Shown: positions 27,997-36,796, counted from the stretch's first letter. The stretch: DNA of 64,000 nt from JBGTIS01 sp041745535 (GCA_041745535.1 JBGTIS010000022.1:22920-86919), one strand, 5' to 3'. Numbers and translations: made by a program. Notes: generated by a model not told the origin, from the sequence alone.

Positions 27997-28974
27997 AATA
28001 AATATTTTCTTATCAGCCAATATACATCTTTTATATTTCCAGGCTTTTTTTTCCTTACGCTGTTAGTGGTTATGCTGAGTGCCATTCGCGCCACGTGTAA
28101 TACCAAAGTAGTGAGTCTGATTGTCGGGATGCTGGTGCTCATCAACCTGGTGCTTGATCCGGTGCTGATCTTTGGTATCGGCCCAATTCCGGCTTTGGGC
28201 ATACAGTGCGCGGCTATCGCTACGGTTATGGCTAATGGCATTAGCCTTATTTTCTCCGCTTATCAATTAAAAGCTACTTTTCCTGAGTTCAAATATGGGG
28301 TAGGGATGAAAAAATTACGCAGTGGCGGACTGGAAATTCTTCAGATCAGTTTGCCCATTGCTGCCACCAATCTGATTTTACCGGTAGGTACCAGCCTTTT
28401 AACCAAACTGGTTGCTGGTTATGGCGCACAGGCGGTGGTGGCCTTTGGCATCACCTACCGCATTGATATGATTACCATATTATTTTTTACGGCGCTCACC
28501 GCCACCCTTACTCCATTTCTGGGACAGAACCGGGGAAGGAATAATTTGGCCAGGATTAGAAAGGAATTGGTTATAGCCTGGGAATTTTAATTATTTTTAG
28601 TTTACTCGCAGCGATTATTTTGCTGATATGGCAGCAAAAGGTCGGCGAAATTTTCACAGCAAAATCAGCAGATTCATGCTTTTGTGGCGTCGTACTTCAC
28701 TATTGTTCCCTGGGGTTATGCTTTTAATGGCATTGTTATGGTAACGCCGGCAATTTTAAATGTTTATTATAAACCATTTACTGCAGCCGGGCTGGCGGTA
28801 CTTCAGTTATTTATTTTGTATATTCCCATGGCATACTGGCTGTCTGGCAATTTTGGAATAGAAGGAATTTTCCTGGCAAATCCAATTTCCTATGTAATTA
28901 CTACGGGCATTGGCCTATGGCTTATTAAATCAATCTTATTTCCAAAAAGAAGATTAACAAAACATAACTTTTAA
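27997..28974 (+). pseudogene. Broken MATE-family multidrug exporter
   Basis: Only the second two thirds of a MATE transporter remain. The visible sequence starts at about the end of the fourth helix (FLTLLVVMLSAIRATCNTK), continues through GPIPALGIQCAAIATV and TPFLGQNRGR, and ends normally. The first roughly 130 residues are absent; upstream is AT-rich sequence. Two frameshifts are evident: near 28580 the frame moves so that WEF runs into a stop, while the correct sequence (GILIIFSLLAAIILLIWQQK) continues in another frame, and near 28665 it moves back before QQIHAFVASYF. It cannot make a working transporter. Confidence 0.88.
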
Positions 28975-29090
28975 TTTAGCAAAACAGTTTAATTAATAAC
29001 CATATATAATTTTAATAAATTCATAAATCTTTGTATTTAATCGGTTTAATTGTTAGTAGATTATTTACCTCAGTTTTGTGAGCGTGTACC

Positions 29091-29717
29091 ATGAAAAAGC
29101 AGGCTGAAACAACCATACCCACCCAATACGGGATATTTCAATTGATAGGATATTCGGACAAGGAACAGGATCCTACACCGCATTTAGCGCTAGTTAGTAA
29201 AAAAGCTGATTTAAGTAAAACAACCCTGGTCCGCATTCATTCTGAATGTATGACGGGCGACGTGTTCGGCTCGTTACGCTGCGATTGCGGTGAACAACTA
29301 AATGAAGCCATGCGATTAGCTGGTAAAGAAGGGGGCGTTATTGTGTATCTGAGGCAGGAAGGCCGGGGCATTGGCCTCCTTAATAAAATGAAAGCCTATA
29401 ACTTGCAGGATCATGGTTATAATACCGCAGAAGCTAATTTAAAACTGGGTTTTGAAGTCGATCTTCGTAAGTTTAACATCGCTGTTGAAATTTTGAAAGA
29501 TCTGGGTGTGCAGTCTGTCAAACTTATGACTAACAATCCTATCAAAATGAGTTCCTTTGATAATACAGGAATAAAAGTAATGGGAAGGGTTCCTTTAGAA
29601 ATTGAGCCTCACAAAGAGAACCTGGAATACCTACGCACCAAGCAGGAAGTGATGGGGCACCTCATTAATGTGGACAATCATACAACCTACTTGCAGGATA
29701 ATGGGAATGGAATATGA
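29091..29717 (+). CDS. ribA: GTP cyclohydrolase II
   Basis: Opens the imidazole ring of GTP to give 2,5-diamino-6-ribosylamino-pyrimidinone 5'-phosphate. The 208-residue protein has the zinc ligands Cys53, Cys64 and Cys66, the catalytic region YLRQEGRGIGLLNK and the GTP-binding NPIKMSSF. It is a stand-alone RibA without the RibB (DHBP synthase) domain that is usual in Bacteroidota housekeeping copies. Its stop overlaps the next gene by 17 bases, so the two are translationally coupled. Together with the neighbours it probably feeds a dedicated pathway rather than riboflavin alone. First gene of a six-gene run. Confidence 0.93.
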   Translation: MKKQAETTIPTQYGIFQLIGYSDKEQDPTPHLALVSKKADLSKTTLVRIHSECMTGDVFGSLRCDCGEQLNEAMRLAGKEGGVIVYLRQEGRGIGLLNKMKAYNLQDHGYNTAEANLKLGFEVDLRKFNIAVEILKDLGVQSVKLMTNNPIKMSSFDNTGIKVMGRVPLEIEPHKENLEYLRTKQEVMGHLINVDNHTTYLQDNGNGI

Positions 29718-30666
29718 TTCGCTGTGGAAGAGTTTATTGGTTCTGGAAAAAAAAATAGCTGCTTCTTCACATCCTGTCAGTTATTGTACCATGGCTTTGG
29801 AAGCGGAAGGTGAAGTTACGCTTAATGCTATGTTACCGGCTTCTGTTCACCGTTCCACTTTAGTTGTTTCGAATGGCAGCAACCCGGATTTTGAAATAAA
29901 CGCACAGGAACCTTTCTGCCGGATTAACGGCAACCTGGAATGTTGTATTGAAAACAAAGGAAACCTGAGCCAGGAAACCTGGAATTTCCTTAAAATGTAT
30001 CTTCCTTACTGTTTTCTGCCGCTACAGGCACGCAAAAAGGAAAGGGCAATCGCAATCGCTCACTTCGCGCAAACCCTGGACGGAAAAATTGCTACGCCCA
30101 GTGGCGATTCCAAATGGATTGGCAACCAGGAAAATCTAATCCATGCCCACCGCATGCGCGCCTTGTGCGATGGTATTCTGATTGGTTCTAATACCCTGAT
30201 CCAGGATAAACCCTCTTTAACCGTGCGCCATGTGCCCGGCGAGAATCCTGTAAAAATTGTTATTTCTTCTTCTGAAAATGATTACACGAGCCTGTTATCG
30301 GGTAATCCGGACAAAGTAATTGTATTGGGTACTAAAAAATCGTCGTGCCCTGAAAACTGTGATTTTATAGGTTTTCCGCCAACCCATACAGGCAGAATAG
30401 CCCCCAAAACTATTTTGCGTCGTTTGTATCAGGAGTATGGCATCCATTCGGTGTACATTGAGGGTGGACCGGTTACTACTTCCTATTTCCTGGCAGAAAA
30501 AGCTATTGATATTTTACAAATTCACATTTCACCACTTATTCTGGGTTCAGGAAAAAGCAGTTTCGTGTTGCCGCCTGTGGATAAAATAAGCAATTCTGTT
30601 AAATTTAATCAGTTTCATTTTCAACCTGTGGGCGATACTTTTATGTTTGTAGGCAGTATTAACTAA
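29701..30666 (+). CDS. RibD C-terminal-type reductase without deaminase domain
   Basis: I start at the ATG at 29701, which overlaps the end of ribA. The roughly 321-residue product has an N-terminal part (about 1-110) that I do not recognise and a C-terminal dihydrofolate-reductase-like RibD_C domain from about residue 115 (AHFAQTLDGKIATPSGDSKWI, ILIGSNTLIQDKPSLTVR, VYIEGGPVTTSYFL). That domain reduces the ribosyl side chain of the diaminopyrimidine to ribityl with NADPH. The zinc deaminase motifs of bifunctional RibD (HAE and PCxxxG) are missing, so a riboflavin route would need a separate deaminase. Coupling to ribA makes it likely that it acts on the RibA product. Confidence 0.85.
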   Translation: MGMEYDSLWKSLLVLEKKIAASSHPVSYCTMALEAEGEVTLNAMLPASVHRSTLVVSNGSNPDFEINAQEPFCRINGNLECCIENKGNLSQETWNFLKMYLPYCFLPLQARKKERAIAIAHFAQTLDGKIATPSGDSKWIGNQENLIHAHRMRALCDGILIGSNTLIQDKPSLTVRHVPGENPVKIVISSSENDYTSLLSGNPDKVIVLGTKKSSCPENCDFIGFPPTHTGRIAPKTILRRLYQEYGIHSVYIEGGPVTTSYFLAEKAIDILQIHISPLILGSGKSSFVLPPVDKISNSVKFNQFHFQPVGDTFMFVGSIN

Positions 30667-30672
30667 AGTTAC

Positions 30673-31638
30673 ATGAAAGTTCCACTGGCCCTCTGGCATA
30701 TTTCCGCGGAAAAGTCTACCCTACAGGAAGCGGCTTATCCGGAAATTCAGGATAAAGTCTGTGAAATTCGCGCCTTATATTCACTGGTAAGTACCGGCAC
30801 TGAACGACTGGTAGCTTCAGGCCATACCCCACCGGAATTATACCATGCGATGCAGGTTCCTTATATGGAGGGCAATTTTTCTTTTCCCATCAAATATGGT
30901 TATTCTTTGGTAGGAAAGGTAATGAAAGGACCTTTTCAGGATAAACTGGTACATGTGCCGCACCCCCATCAGGATGATTGCCGGGTAGCAGCCCGGGATG
31001 TTTTTCCTGTTCCTGATGCCGTACCCGCTATGCGGGCTACCCTGGCGAGCAACCTGGAAACGGCTGTCAATGCGGTATGGGATGCCGGTGTTAGCGTAGG
31101 CGACCGGGTGTGTGTAGTGGGCTTTGGCATTATCGGGTCGCTGGTAGCCCGATTGCTTTCTATGCTGCCTGCTGTATCCTTAACCATAGTAGAAAAGGAT
31201 AACTACCGAAAAAAAGCTGCCCAAGCGATGGGATTTGAGGTTTCATATCCAAAAAACATACCGCCTAATTTAGACATTGCTTTTCATTGCGGCAGTACAG
31301 CTGCCGGCCTGCAAACCTGCATCGATGCAGTAGGGTTGGAAGGAAAAGTAATAGAAATGAGCTGGTATGGTAATAAACCGGTAGAAATTAATTTAGGACA
31401 GAGTTTTCATTCCCAAAGAAAGTCTATTATCTGTTCGCAGGTTTCCCGGTTGCCAGACAGCCATCAGGCAAGGTGGGATTTTAAAAGAAGAAAAGAGGTC
31501 GTATTTGAGTTACTGAAAAGTCCGGATTTTGATCAGCATATTACTAAAATAGTTCCTTTTACTGAACTTCCCGAGGTTTTTTCTGAAATTAGAAAGGCAA
31601 GTTCTAAACAATTAGCATGGGTTGCCGATTATCAATAA
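30673..31638 (+). CDS. BchC-like medium-chain dehydrogenase
   Basis: A 321-residue MDR-superfamily oxidoreductase. The N-terminal segment LVSTGTERLVASGHTPPEL matches the STGTE motif of BchC-like and related dehydrogenases, and a Rossmann fold follows at about residue 150 (VGDRVCVVGFGIIGSLVARL). The canonical catalytic-zinc GHE is replaced by GYS in KYGYSLVGKV, and no structural-zinc cysteine cluster is visible, so it is probably zinc-independent. It starts 6 bases after the previous stop, clearly in the same operon. It probably oxidises or reduces an alcohol on the pathway intermediate. Confidence 0.8.
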   Translation: MKVPLALWHISAEKSTLQEAAYPEIQDKVCEIRALYSLVSTGTERLVASGHTPPELYHAMQVPYMEGNFSFPIKYGYSLVGKVMKGPFQDKLVHVPHPHQDDCRVAARDVFPVPDAVPAMRATLASNLETAVNAVWDAGVSVGDRVCVVGFGIIGSLVARLLSMLPAVSLTIVEKDNYRKKAAQAMGFEVSYPKNIPPNLDIAFHCGSTAAGLQTCIDAVGLEGKVIEMSWYGNKPVEINLGQSFHSQRKSIICSQVSRLPDSHQARWDFKRRKEVVFELLKSPDFDQHITKIVPFTELPEVFSEIRKASSKQLAWVADYQ

Positions 31639-31666
31639 AAGATTTTTTAAGAAATTATAATTTATC

Positions 31667-32047
31667 ATGTACAGTGTTATTATCCGGGATCATATGATGA
31701 TCGCCCATTCTTTGAAAAGCAAGGCATTTGGTCCGGCACAAAACCTGCATGGTGCTACCTATGTGGTAGATGCTGAATTCAAAAGTGAGCAGGTTGACGA
31801 AAATAACATTGTGATTGATATAGATATTGCCACGAAAGTGTTGAACAAAGTACTGAGTCCGCTAAAGTATCAAAATCTGGATGACCTGAACGTATTCAGC
31901 AACCAACTTACTACTACCGAATTTCTGGCAAAATATATTCATGATCAGATCGCTGCTGAGATAAATAATAATTTCAAAGGAACATTGAAAGTTACTTTGG
32001 GAGAATCGCATGTGGCCTGGGCGACATACGAAGGTAAAGTTGGCTAA
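31667..32047 (+). CDS. 6-pyruvoyl-tetrahydropterin-synthase-like protein with altered active site
   Basis: A 126-residue T-fold protein of the PTPS/QueD family by length and pattern (IAHSL near the start, HGATY, and GESHVAWATY near the end). Compared with QueD, zinc ligands His14 and His28 are kept but the third (HGH) is Ala30; the catalytic Cys of CxxxHGH is Ala24; the Asp-His pair before helix 2 (LDHRYLND) reads LKYQNLDD, giving Lys67 and Tyr68. The pterin/purine-anchoring Glu (Glu113, ExxxxxWAxY) is retained. It may therefore bind a GTP-derived ring but use different chemistry. It lies 28 bases after the dehydrogenase gene. Confidence 0.78.
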   Translation: MYSVIIRDHMMIAHSLKSKAFGPAQNLHGATYVVDAEFKSEQVDENNIVIDIDIATKVLNKVLSPLKYQNLDDLNVFSNQLTTTEFLAKYIHDQIAAEINNNFKGTLKVTLGESHVAWATYEGKVG

Positions 32048-33092
32048 ATTTTTTGTATTGAAAGCACCGAAAACCTTATACTTTGTACTTCCTAACGATC
32101 CGGCTGGCATTTCTGGTGGAAATATTTATAATCAGTATTTTATTAAGGCCTTGCGGGAGCAATATACTTTGATTGAAAAAATATCTTTCGCGGCCTACCA
32201 ACAGGCCATTTATAACAACATTCCGGGTATTTACTGGGTAGATAGTTTGTTGCTGAACCAGATGCAACCCTTGCTTCGTAAGCAGCGAGCTAATGTTACT
32301 TCCTGCTTTATGCTGCACCACCTGGAAAGTTTATTTCCTGAAAAAGGAAAATCTTCAGAAGAGGTTTTTCGTCAGAAAGAAAAAACAATTCTGGACTGGT
32401 TTTCTGCCTTCCTGGTTACCAGCGATTTTTCAAAACAATACCTGCTGAAAAATCAGATCCTTCAGCCTGTTATTGTAATTCCACCCGCTGTGAGTTTTCC
32501 GGTTTCAGCATCCAATAATAGCTATGAAGGAATAGAAGCACTTATGGTGGGCAATCTGATTGAAAGGAAGGGCATCAGAGAGTTTCTGGAAAGTATGAGC
32601 CAACAATCTTCTCAATTTCCACACAACTTCAGTTTGCGGATTCTGGGGCGCACTGACATAGACCCCGACTATGCGAAAGCCTGTGAAAAAATTATAGCTG
32701 AAAACCAATTCCTGAAAACACGCGTTCACCTGATCGGGCCAGTGCCGCATGAAAAAATGCCTGAGTGCTATAAAAATAGCAATCTGGTAATTTCACCCTC
32801 CGCCATGGAAACTTTCGGAATGGCATTGCAGGAAGCCATAGCTTTTGGCATTCCGGTTTTAGCCTGCAAGGGTGGCTATGCACAGTATCATATTGAAAAT
32901 GGCAAAACCGGACAGCTTTTTTCTTCCATCGCCGATCTGACTCAACATCTGATTCATCTGGTTAATAACCCTGAAAAATTTGATGAAATGAGAGGGGCTG
33001 CTCAACAAACCGCCCGCGAGCTGATCCGTTATACATGGAATGACGCGGCTCAATTGTTTATTTCCAAGTTAAAATCGCTAGGCATTAATTAG
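32010..33092 (+). CDS. GT4-family glycosyltransferase of the ribA-linked cluster
   Basis: A GT-B enzyme of about 350-360 residues. The annotated ATG overlaps the PTPS-like gene by 38 bases; the recognisable first strand (KTLYFVLPNDPAGISGGN) begins later, so TTG at 32040 (just after an AAGG) or 32058 are realistic starts. The C-terminal domain carries LMVGNLIERKGIREFLESM and the GT4 E-x7-E region SAMETFGMALQEAIAFG. It is tightly coupled to the pterin-synthase relative and to the next gene (6 bases), which implies that it glycosylates the product of this pathway. Donor sugar unknown. Confidence 0.85.
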   Translation: MWPGRHTKVKLAKFFVLKAPKTLYFVLPNDPAGISGGNIYNQYFIKALREQYTLIEKISFAAYQQAIYNNIPGIYWVDSLLLNQMQPLLRKQRANVTSCFMLHHLESLFPEKGKSSEEVFRQKEKTILDWFSAFLVTSDFSKQYLLKNQILQPVIVIPPAVSFPVSASNNSYEGIEALMVGNLIERKGIREFLESMSQQSSQFPHNFSLRILGRTDIDPDYAKACEKIIAENQFLKTRVHLIGPVPHEKMPECYKNSNLVISPSAMETFGMALQEAIAFGIPVLACKGGYAQYHIENGKTGQLFSSIADLTQHLIHLVNNPEKFDEMRGAAQQTARELIRYTWNDAAQLFISKLKSLGIN

Positions 33093-33098
33093 GTTTTT

Positions 33099-33974
33099 AT
33101 GAATTCGGAAACAAGTTATTATATTGATTGGCTGAACACCCGGTATCCGTTTGACGCAGCCGGAAGAAATCGAGAAATAAAAAAACAATTTCTCGAATTG
33201 ATGAATTCCAAAGGAAAAGCCACCCTTTCTCTCGTTGATATTGGAGCAGGCACCGGATCGAACTGCCGGTACTGGATCGACAGAATTCCCCAGCACCAGC
33301 ACTGGAAACTGATAGAACAGAATCCGGCTTTTATCAAACCCTGTTTGGAAAACCTGACCCATTTTGCCATTGAACAAGGTTACCACCGCGAACACCATCC
33401 CGCCGGCCTTACCATGGTGGCAGGCGAAAAGCATATTCACATCGACCTGCTCAATGTTTCCCTGTTTGAGGTCGGCATAGCCACCGATTTATCTCAAACA
33501 GATGCCATTACAGCCAATGCTGTGTTTGACTTACTTACCCGGGAGCAGTTCGACAATTTTATTCAAACTATTACGGAACACCCCGTCATTTTTCTGGCTA
33601 CGCTTAATTATGGCGGTATGTATTTTACACCAGAGCATTCCTACGACCAGGAGTTTATAGACCTGTACGAACAGCACATGCGGCGCTGGCAGCCATTCGG
33701 AAAAAGCATGGGACCTGCCTGCGTACAACTCATGCCTGAGATATTAGAAAAGTATGGCTTAAAGGTACATTCGCTGGAAAGCTACTGGCAGATTTTACGA
33801 ACAGACAAAGAAATGCTGAATTACTATATGGATTTTATGAAGAGTGCCTTATGTGACATGGCAGTATCCGATCTGGAAAAAGCAAAGCTACAAGACTGGC
33901 TGACCTTAAAAGAGGAAACCGATCAGGCAATTCTGAATGTAAATCATCAGGATATACTGGCTATCCCGCTTTAG
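33099..33974 (+). CDS. Class I SAM-dependent methyltransferase
   Basis: A 291-residue protein with the SAM-binding motif I (LVDIGAGTGSNCRYW at about residues 45-59) followed by an acidic end of strand 2 (KLIEQNP) and TDAITANAVFDLLTREQF as motif III region. The C-terminal half is longer than in minimal methyltransferases and probably forms a substrate lid. It is the last plus-strand gene of the ribA-linked cluster, 6 bases after the glycosyltransferase. Its 3' end overlaps that of the convergent CDP-alcohol phosphatidyltransferase gene by 14 bases. Confidence 0.87.
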   Translation: MNSETSYYIDWLNTRYPFDAAGRNREIKKQFLELMNSKGKATLSLVDIGAGTGSNCRYWIDRIPQHQHWKLIEQNPAFIKPCLENLTHFAIEQGYHREHHPAGLTMVAGEKHIHIDLLNVSLFEVGIATDLSQTDAITANAVFDLLTREQFDNFIQTITEHPVIFLATLNYGGMYFTPEHSYDQEFIDLYEQHMRRWQPFGKSMGPACVQLMPEILEKYGLKVHSLESYWQILRTDKEMLNYYMDFMKSALCDMAVSDLEKAKLQDWLTLKEETDQAILNVNHQDILAIPL

Positions 33975-34680
33975 CAGGCATGCGTGCCACATGTGCCACA
34001 AAATCAATGATGAACGAGAAAGTTACCAGTATATAGGCAATCACCATAGCCGGGATATAAATTACCGGACTCAGGACGAAGCAGGCAATAAGGCAACCCA
34101 TTAAAAAAGAACCAATAAACCTTCTGCGAAATGTTCCGGCATTGTTGCTGTAATGCGGATATTTTAGAAAAGAAATAGCAATTACGTATACATATCGTAA
34201 CAAACCAGGTAATAAAATCCAGCTTCCTGCCATGCCTTTCTCAAACAAAACGGCTGTAACAGAAAGCACAAAAAAGGCATCCGTTTCCGAATCGAAATAC
34301 TCCCCAAATACAGAAGAGGTTTTATATTTTCTGGCCAGATATCCGTCAAAGCCATCAGCAATTGTTACCAGTAGGGTAAACCCAAACAGGACATAATTGT
34401 GCGAATAACTATTCAGCAGGCACAGTAGCAGCAAGATAAGATACCGTAATCCGGTAACAAGATTTGCATAGCCACCAAAAACACCAAATTGCTTCCAACT
34501 GTCGCGGTTGGCACGACCGAACATGAAAATGGAAACAAAACTTACCGTTACAAACACTGCCATTGAGCCAAATAAAAATAATAAGGCTGTGTTCATAACC
34601 ATAATCCAGGCATGAAAGCTGGCTACCCGCTGAACTTTATCAGAAAGTAATTTTACCTTTTGTTGATTTGTCAATTCCAC
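33961..34680 (-). CDS. CDP-alcohol phosphatidyltransferase
   Basis: A 239-residue membrane enzyme that transfers a phosphoalcohol (or phosphatidyl group) from a CDP-activated donor. The family motif is exact: DGYLAR, eight residues, G, three residues, D, three residues, D (segment DGYLARKYKTSSVFGEYF, then DSETD). Several hydrophobic helices flank it, and a short Gln/Lys-rich N-terminus precedes the first. It converges on and overlaps the methyltransferase gene, so it may supply the lipid partner for the neighbouring cluster. It could instead belong to ordinary phospholipid synthesis, but phosphatidylserine, phosphatidylglycerol or cardiolipin partners are not present here. Confidence 0.88.
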   Translation of the reverse strand: MELTNQQKVKLLSDKVQRVASFHAWIMVMNTALLFLFGSMAVFVTVSFVSIFMFGRANRDSWKQFGVFGGYANLVTGLRYLILLLLCLLNSYSHNYVLFGFTLLVTIADGFDGYLARKYKTSSVFGEYFDSETDAFFVLSVTAVLFEKGMAGSWILLPGLLRYVYVIAISFLKYPHYSNNAGTFRRRFIGSFLMGCLIACFVLSPVIYIPAMVIAYILVTFSFIIDFVAHVARMPAKAG

Positions 34681-34824
34681 GTTTCTTATTGTAAATTGCG
34701 TATCGTAATTATATCCCAGATTTTTGCGGAAAATCTCGAATCACAATATTTCTGGCGCTCATATACTTTTACTATTTCAATTTTAGTAAAAAAAACTCAA
34801 GAAAATTAGCTAAAACTATCTTTC

Positions 34825-35592
34825 ATGAAAGTATTGATAATAGAAGATGAAGCCATAGCGGCTGAAAAGCTGGCCCACCTTATTAAAAAACACGATCCTG
34901 ACATCGAGATCCTCGATTTTATTGATTCTATAAAAAACGCGATTAAATGGCTTTCTGGCAATCCACAACCCGATCTGATTTTTCTTGATATTTACCTGTC
35001 AGATGGGTTGAGCTTTGAGATTTTTACCCAAATACCGGTACATGTCCCTATTGTTTTTACTACAGCCTATAATGAATTTGCCATCAAAGCCTTTGAATTA
35101 AACAGCATCGCTTATTTATTGAAACCTATAAAGAGCGAGGATGTTTCCAGGAGCCTGGAAAAGTTTAAGGCTATCCGGAAAACCTATATTTCTCCCTTAA
35201 ATTCGGTAGATTTTGAGAGCCTGATTGAACGTGTCACGCAAAAGAAGAAGAATTACAAAGAACGATTTCTTGTAAAAGTAGGTCAGAAAATCCATTCGAT
35301 TCCGGTTGATGATATCGCTTATTTTTATACCGAATCCAAAGTGGTTTTTCTGGTAACACACGACAACCGCAAAATGCCGGTAGACTATTATCTGGATAAC
35401 CTGGCCGAACTGCTGGACCCAAAAGAGTTTATGAAAATCAACCGGCAGTTTATTGTCCGGCACGGAGCCATCGGTTCCATGTACCCATTCAGCAACAGCC
35501 GGATTAAAATAACCCTGCAACCGCCTACCAAAAAAGATATCATCATCAGCACCGAAAAGTCATCAGATTTCAAGCACTGGCTGGATAGCTGA
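34825..35592 (+). CDS. LytTR-family response regulator
   Basis: A 255-residue transcription regulator with a receiver domain (residues 1-120: acidic pair at Glu7-Asp8, phospho-acceptor Asp55 in FLDIYLSDG, conserved Thr in FTTAYNEFA and Lys in LLKPI) and a LytTR DNA-binding domain (about 150-255, FLVKVGQKIHSI to SDFKHWLDS). Members are activated by LytS-type histidine kinases, but none is encoded next to it, so it is an orphan here. It is divergent from the CDP-alcohol phosphatidyltransferase gene by 144 bases. Control of the neighbouring cluster is possible but not shown. Confidence 0.9.
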   Translation: MKVLIIEDEAIAAEKLAHLIKKHDPDIEILDFIDSIKNAIKWLSGNPQPDLIFLDIYLSDGLSFEIFTQIPVHVPIVFTTAYNEFAIKAFELNSIAYLLKPIKSEDVSRSLEKFKAIRKTYISPLNSVDFESLIERVTQKKKNYKERFLVKVGQKIHSIPVDDIAYFYTESKVVFLVTHDNRKMPVDYYLDNLAELLDPKEFMKINRQFIVRHGAIGSMYPFSNSRIKITLQPPTKKDIIISTEKSSDFKHWLDS

Positions 35593-35629
35593 TTTCTGGT
35601 AAGCAGAAAATTTAAAATATTAACAAAAG

Positions 35630-36682
35630 TTATTTTGTGGTTTTTTCAATAGAATTCCACCAGTGGTTGGTCTGATTGGGTGATCCTAAAGTAATTACTT
35701 CGCCAATAGCCGGAGTTACCACCGCGAGATTAACATTTTTGGCGGCCACTATTATTCTTCCGATGGGTTCGTCCCAGGCATGGTTGGCCAGCACAAATTT
35801 GCCCCAATGCACAGGCATCAATACTTTTGCTTTCAGGTCAAGGGTTGCCTGTACGGTTTCTTCAGGAAACATGTGAATATGCGGCCAGTCTGTACCATAT
35901 TGCCCACTTTCCAGCAACGCCAGATCAAATGGGCCATATCGGTCACCAATCTGTTTGAACTGGGAATCATAGCCAGAATCGCCGCCCAGAAAAAGTTTGT
36001 ATCCGTGCAATTCCAATACATAGGACGCCCAGAGGGTTTGGTTGCGTTTGAATGCTCTGCCTGAAAAGTGCCGCGAAGGGGTTGCCGTGAGTTTAATTCC
36101 ATCTTCAATAGCATGACTTTCTCCCCAATCCAGTTCTATGATTTTCTGAGAATCCATGCCCCAGTGTTCCAAATGGCTGCCTACTCCCAAAGGGGTTACT
36201 ACCTGTTTTACCTTGTCGGAAAGTTTGGTTATGGTTTTATAGTCCAGATGGTCGTAATGGTCGTGAGTTTGTATCAATACATTAATATCGGGAAAATCTT
36301 CCGCCGAATAAATATCAGACCCGGGAAACGATTGGCCGAAAAATGTAACCGGAGAAGCGTTACCACTGAATACCGGATCTACCAGCAGGGTAAAATTTTT
36401 GGATTTGATGAAGTAAGATGAATGCCCAAACCAGACAATGGAAGGCGCGGCCGCCACTATATTTTTTAAATCGTTTTTAAAGGAAGGTAGTTTGGCTACT
36501 GGCTTTACGGTTTTGAGTTTATTAAAATACTCGCGCGTCATTTTCACATAAGAAGCATCTTCAGACATTACAGCTGTTTTCTCCACATTCTGAAAGGATC
36601 CGTTTTTATAATGACGCGACTGCCTGATTCTTTCCAGTCTTTTGCCAGCTGGGTTCTTCCCAAAAACTTTTTGAAACTTCAT
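35630..36682 (-). CDS. MBL-fold metal-dependent hydrolase (UlaG/NAPE-PLD-like)
   Basis: A 350-residue metallo-beta-lactamase-fold protein. Metal ligands are seen in QTHDHYDHLD (HxHxDH-type), in the His of TPSRHFSGR, in the Asp of FLGGDSGYD and in the late His of MPVHWGKFVL. The pattern with IVWFGHSSYFIK and SPVTFFGQSFPG is typical for the group that includes UlaG and N-acylphosphatidylethanolamine phospholipase D. An N-terminal basic tail of about 80 residues precedes the core; no signal peptide is obvious. Substrate unknown, but phospholipid-like substrates are plausible. Confidence 0.87.
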   Translation of the reverse strand: MKFQKVFGKNPAGKRLERIRQSRHYKNGSFQNVEKTAVMSEDASYVKMTREYFNKLKTVKPVAKLPSFKNDLKNIVAAAPSIVWFGHSSYFIKSKNFTLLVDPVFSGNASPVTFFGQSFPGSDIYSAEDFPDINVLIQTHDHYDHLDYKTITKLSDKVKQVVTPLGVGSHLEHWGMDSQKIIELDWGESHAIEDGIKLTATPSRHFSGRAFKRNQTLWASYVLELHGYKLFLGGDSGYDSQFKQIGDRYGPFDLALLESGQYGTDWPHIHMFPEETVQATLDLKAKVLMPVHWGKFVLANHAWDEPIGRIIVAAKNVNLAVVTPAIGEVITLGSPNQTNHWWNSIEKTTK

Positions 36683-36712
36683 AAAAACTAATTCAAGAGC
36701 ACAAATATCAAT

Positions 36713-36744
36713 TTAAAAAAATTGTCCCGGTAGGGCCGGGACAA
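36713..36744 (-). terminator. Intrinsic terminator of osmC-like gene
   Basis: TTGTCCCGG and CCGGGACAA form a 9-bp GC-rich stem around a 5-base loop, and the minus strand continues into a T-run. It lies 53 bases after the stop of the minus-strand OsmC-family gene. Confidence 0.8.
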
Positions 36745-36796
36745 ACTAATTCATTTGTTATCGTTCCTGTGTAAATCGGAACATATCATTAAAAAC

